A stretch of 64,000 nt of DNA from Owenia fusiformis (lineage: Eukaryota > Annelida > Polychaeta > Sabellida > Oweniidae): assembly GCA_903813345.2 (NCBI GenBank), contig CAIIXF020000005.1, positions 25,671,375 through 25,735,374 of the forward strand. Direction: 5' to 3'. Shown in pieces: positions 60,561 to 64,000 of this stretch. The position numbers were made by a program, and so were the translations under genes. Numbering within the stretch: position 1 is the stretch's first letter; every line of letters begins with the position of its first letter. The notes under the pieces are model-generated. The model was not told the DNA's origin, ran no database searches, and worked only from the letters and a program-made list of their open reading frames with translations.

Positions 60561-61603
60561 CTACTTTTTAGCATCACAGTTTTACTTATTGACATCACAG
60601 TATTACACACTAATGTCACAGTATTACACATTTACATAACATCATTTCTTACATATTTACAGCACTATTACTCATTAACATTAAAATATATTACTTATAC
60701 ACACATAGCATCACATAACTAAATAATGCATGCATATAACATCATATCATATAATTCTTCATCTATTTGTGTTATTTATGTTCTATGTAAAACAGTTTAT
60801 ATCTATTTATTTTACTTATTTTCTATACAGTAAATTTCATGTAAAACTTTTGCTGCTCTTGCTTTGTGTTCACAATTAAAACTCAAATTAATTTATTTCT
60901 ACAAGAGTCTCTTTGTAAGTATTTAATTATTTTAAGATTTTCGAAAGTAGCGATGTTGTTTAATAGACTATTTCTGTGAAATGATAAGTACCGTATTCAA
61001 ATTTAGTAGCACATTACTCGTATACAGAAAACATGTTTTTTTGCAGTATATTCTGTAAGTGTGTAGATCACATGCTTGAGGAATTTTTAGATTGAAGTAC
61101 AGATTTGTAGATTGACACTAATCCATAGATTTTTTGTGATTTCATAGAAATTATGCAAAGCACTTGTTATTAGTTTTGATAAATAACATGATACAAAGCT
61201 GCTTTACTTAGTTATTGCACACATTCAATCATAGATTTCGAAACATTCATATTATTAAGGTGTTATATCAAGAAAAGACAGACATGTTGTAGTATATAGA
61301 GTCACCTTTTGGTATTATATAACGCACTGTTTTTTAACTTTTTGTTTCAATTGATTTTTTCCGATGTCATCAGGTTACAAATTGGCATTGAATGTAAATA
61401 AACTATATCCTTTGCAAGAGGTCATCTTTGTCTTCACTCTCAGAATTAAAAAAGTTTCTTTAATGAAGCTTATACACGTATCCAATCAGAATTAGTGGTA
61501 CAAAATTTCTGTACTGCTTTTTCTACTTAAAAGTACATGTAGTACATGATATTCATTTTAGGTTAAAACTCCCATAAAAGGCTGTGAAAGCTACTTTGAG
61601 ATC

Positions 61604-61732
61604 ATTATTATGTCACTACAAGTGATGAGATATTCTGCTGTGTTTGATATTTGGCTTTTAGCATACAGCAGTCGGCATTCAGGATCTGTAACAAATGGCA
61701 GGTTGTGACATCTTATATAAAAATACCTCGTT
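61604..61732 (+). mobile_element. GTCACCAC-family dispersed repeat
   Basis: ATGTCACTACAAGTGATGAG at the 5' end; GTAACAAATGGCAGGTTGTG and AAATACCTCGTTA at the 3' end. A diverged copy. Confidence 0.6.
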
Positions 61733-63115
61733 AGATCTTGTAATCACAAAATGCAAAATCACTCACAGTTCTAAGAGTGTGTATATGGCTTAGCCAATGG
61801 AATTCAGAGTTTTGAAAATATGATGGTTACATGATTGATGCGTGATAGCCACACTAAGTAACTTTGATTTTGATAAAAAAAATGTCGCAGTTAAGCTGCG
61901 AAAGATCAATAGGAATATCTACTGGAGAGGATGTACTTGATATTGAATCAGATGATCAATCAATTAAAAGTGGCAACTATAGATAATCCCTGGATGAGAA
62001 CGAGATCACTGAATCAAATGAAAAGAAATCGTCTTATAAGTCGAGTTGATTTAATATTATCTGATATTGAAGCCTAAAGTAATGTAATCTCATCAATCCA
62101 TATTCCATAGCTCATGAATTAGAATTCAGGTTACATTTTAAATACTTCTGAAGACATGCCCTCTCTCAGCCTCGCTCAAAAAATTTATTGTAAAGGCCAT
62201 CGACTGTATTTCATACTGTTACTTCCAGGAATATTCCTTGCAAGCCCATTGCTGTTCGATACATCATGATAGACCATGACATCTCATTTCATCTCAGCGA
62301 TGTGATGTCATCATAATGGTTCCAATAATAAATTCTGTATTATCCATACTATGAGAGGGGAAATATGAGAACAGGTTTTAAATGATCACTGCATTTATTT
62401 TGAAATGATCAATGTTAACCATTTCCCATGTTTTAGCAAGTACGTATAGTAAATAAATGGTGATATAGCTGCCATATCAAGAGAGATATTGGCTTGCAAG
62501 GAATATACCTCTAGAATTAAGAATACCCTGGATCTGAATATGATTCCTCTTGGAAATTTTGTAGTTCTTTTTTGTAGATTTTACTTATATATTATGATAA
62601 GAGATACTAGTTTTAATTGCAAAGAGTGATCTACAGAAATTAAAAAAAATCATGTAAAGTTTTGGGTTCTGATAGAATGCTGATTAAGTTAATTTTCAAC
62701 TAAAGTAAAATAGATGATATATCACAAGTTACTTTTATATTAAGGAGAAAATAGAAAATTCCAAGATCACTATAGAATTGTATCTATAACCCCGTCACCA
62801 TAGTCTAGAAACATGTTTAAGTGTAGCAATCCAGGAGGTCTTATAAATACGCAGAGTAAAAAATCAATCCACCATTTAATTGTCTTTCATGGATTTATTC
62901 TTGCTTCGCTATTACTGTTACGTCGTACATTATAAACCTGAATACAAAACAAAACAACATATTTGGCTTTTACTGAATCTCGTGTTTCACCTTTTGGATC
63001 AAGAATATATATTTTCAATGATCAGTAATTGATAGTTTTTTGGTATTTCTTTGCATAAGAATTATCAGTTATAATGTAAAAGTTATGAAACAAGTTGATA
63101 TAAAAGTGGCTCATC

Positions 63116-63275
63116 AGGCCCATTACCAGCTTTTGCCAGGGGCTTCACTTTTCAAAAAGTTTCAGAGAGGGTTTACATTTGGCAACTTTGACCTAAATCA
63201 CTTGAAGAGTGCTCAAAATGGTGACAACTTGCATGATTTTGAAAGAATTTTTAGTGGGGCGAGCGGGGGGGGGGC
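63116..63275. repeat. fragment of the CCCGTAGC foldback family
   Basis: CAGCTTTTGCCAGGGGCTTC and GTGCTCAAAATGGTGACAAC correspond to inner blocks of the 36250-36714 element, ending in a short G run. Confidence 0.55.
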
Positions 63276-64000
63276 TGCTAATAGAAAAAACAATACAATT
63301 TGCATGAGATACAAGACATGAGACATGAGATATGAGACAATTGCATTTTGAATAGTCAAACAATGGAGCTACTTCTTTATCTTTGTGTCAGTTGGTTGCA
63401 GTTTTATATGGTGAGTAGTTCCCATCTGGGATTGAAAAATCAAACTGGGAAACGAGTATGGGTAGTTTCTCTGGTAGAAAGATTAGAGCCCTTCTCAAAG
63501 TTTTGACATTGTTATAGCTCAATCCATGTATTTCTTACTAAATGATATACTTTTGGTTGGTCCAAGTGCGATTCAAATTAGACAGCTTTCACTATACATG
63601 TATTTTGTATGGATAAACATTTTTATCATAGTATATTTTAATGAAATGTACTGAATGAAATAAAATGAATTAATACATATTATTTACCCATTAGCTGTGT
63701 ATACATGATGTGTATCACGTTTTACTGTCAGTAATTTCACATGGGTATGTTGATAATTTAGAGGTAAATATCGATTTATTGGAGCACTACCTGGTCTTAT
63801 AGACATGAACGATATATATAGAATTACGTTTAACAAACAAATACATATGAAATCCAAGAATTATTTGTTTATTTCATAATATTCTTTTTCACTTCATCAT
63901 TATTTTATGTCACAATGACTTTTTTCACATAATTCCTGCAAATTATTTACTTAATAATCATGTAATGGATCAAATGACAATTAGGCAATGGGCCCTGCAG

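Larger units (their letters stand above)
59996..64000 (+). other. TRPV intron continuing past the window
   Basis: No further exon is recognised. It contains a GATATC-rich palindromic block (60185-60560), a GTCACCAC copy (61604-61732) and a fragment of the CCCGTAGC foldback (63116-63275). The right edge is still in the intron or beyond the window's coding part. Confidence 0.55.

Overview
The window is AT-rich animal nuclear DNA. GT-AG introns of 0.1-15 kb split every gene, and the non-coding DNA is packed with minisatellites and small foldback or inverted-repeat transposon relics. The gene set (an ANKRD55 orthologue, a GPI-anchored melanotransferrin-type transferrin, and a TRPV channel closer to the OSM-9/Inactive/Nanchung type than to any single vertebrate TRPV) points to a marine-type invertebrate, plausibly a lophotrochozoan. 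The species cannot be fixed from sequence alone.

Region 1 (1-18.3 kb, + strand) is the 3' part of ankrd55. Seven exons encode the last 592 residues: the distal ankyrin repeats, then a long low-complexity Ser/Pro-rich tail. The window opens inside a 114-bp tandem array. Each unit fuses the last 48 bp of an intron (with its splice acceptor) to the first 66 bp of an ankyrin exon, in one frame, so the acceptor and ankyrin helices have been copied at least ten extra times. Introns hold a 73-bp array interrupted by a TA-flanked MITE, a 46-bp array, a 634-bp TIR element, a TTAA-flanked foldback, and many copies of a short dispersed family.

Region 2 (18.3-21.6 kb) is the intergenic space between two convergent genes. 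It holds tandem repeats, a GGTACC-rich palindrome cluster and a TIR element.

Region 3 (21.6-30.6 kb, - strand) is a complete 14-exon transferrin-family gene of 769 residues. It has a signal peptide, two lobes and a hydrophobic tail typical of a GPI-anchor signal, which suggests a melanotransferrin orthologue. Both lobes lack two of the four iron ligands and the carbonate-binding arginine, so it probably does not bind iron conventionally. A 26-bp minisatellite begins at the splice donor of its penultimate exon.

Region 4 (30.6-37.6 kb) separates the divergent transferrin and TRPV genes. It contains foldback elements, including one with a 30-G run.

Region 5 (37.6-64 kb, + strand) is the 5' part of a TRPV gene. 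Two homologous candidate first exons lie 10 kb apart (37.67 and 47.70 kb), both ending in phase 0 and able to splice to the same second exon at 52.98 kb. This suggests two promoters giving channels with different N-termini. Three ankyrin-domain exons follow, and the gene runs off the right edge. Its introns hold an 849-bp near-perfect hairpin with 5-bp flanking duplications, a 1007-bp TTAA-flanked foldback, and 38-41-, 32- and 60-bp minisatellites. I saw no rRNA or tRNA gene, no retroviral or LTR element, and no intact transposase.
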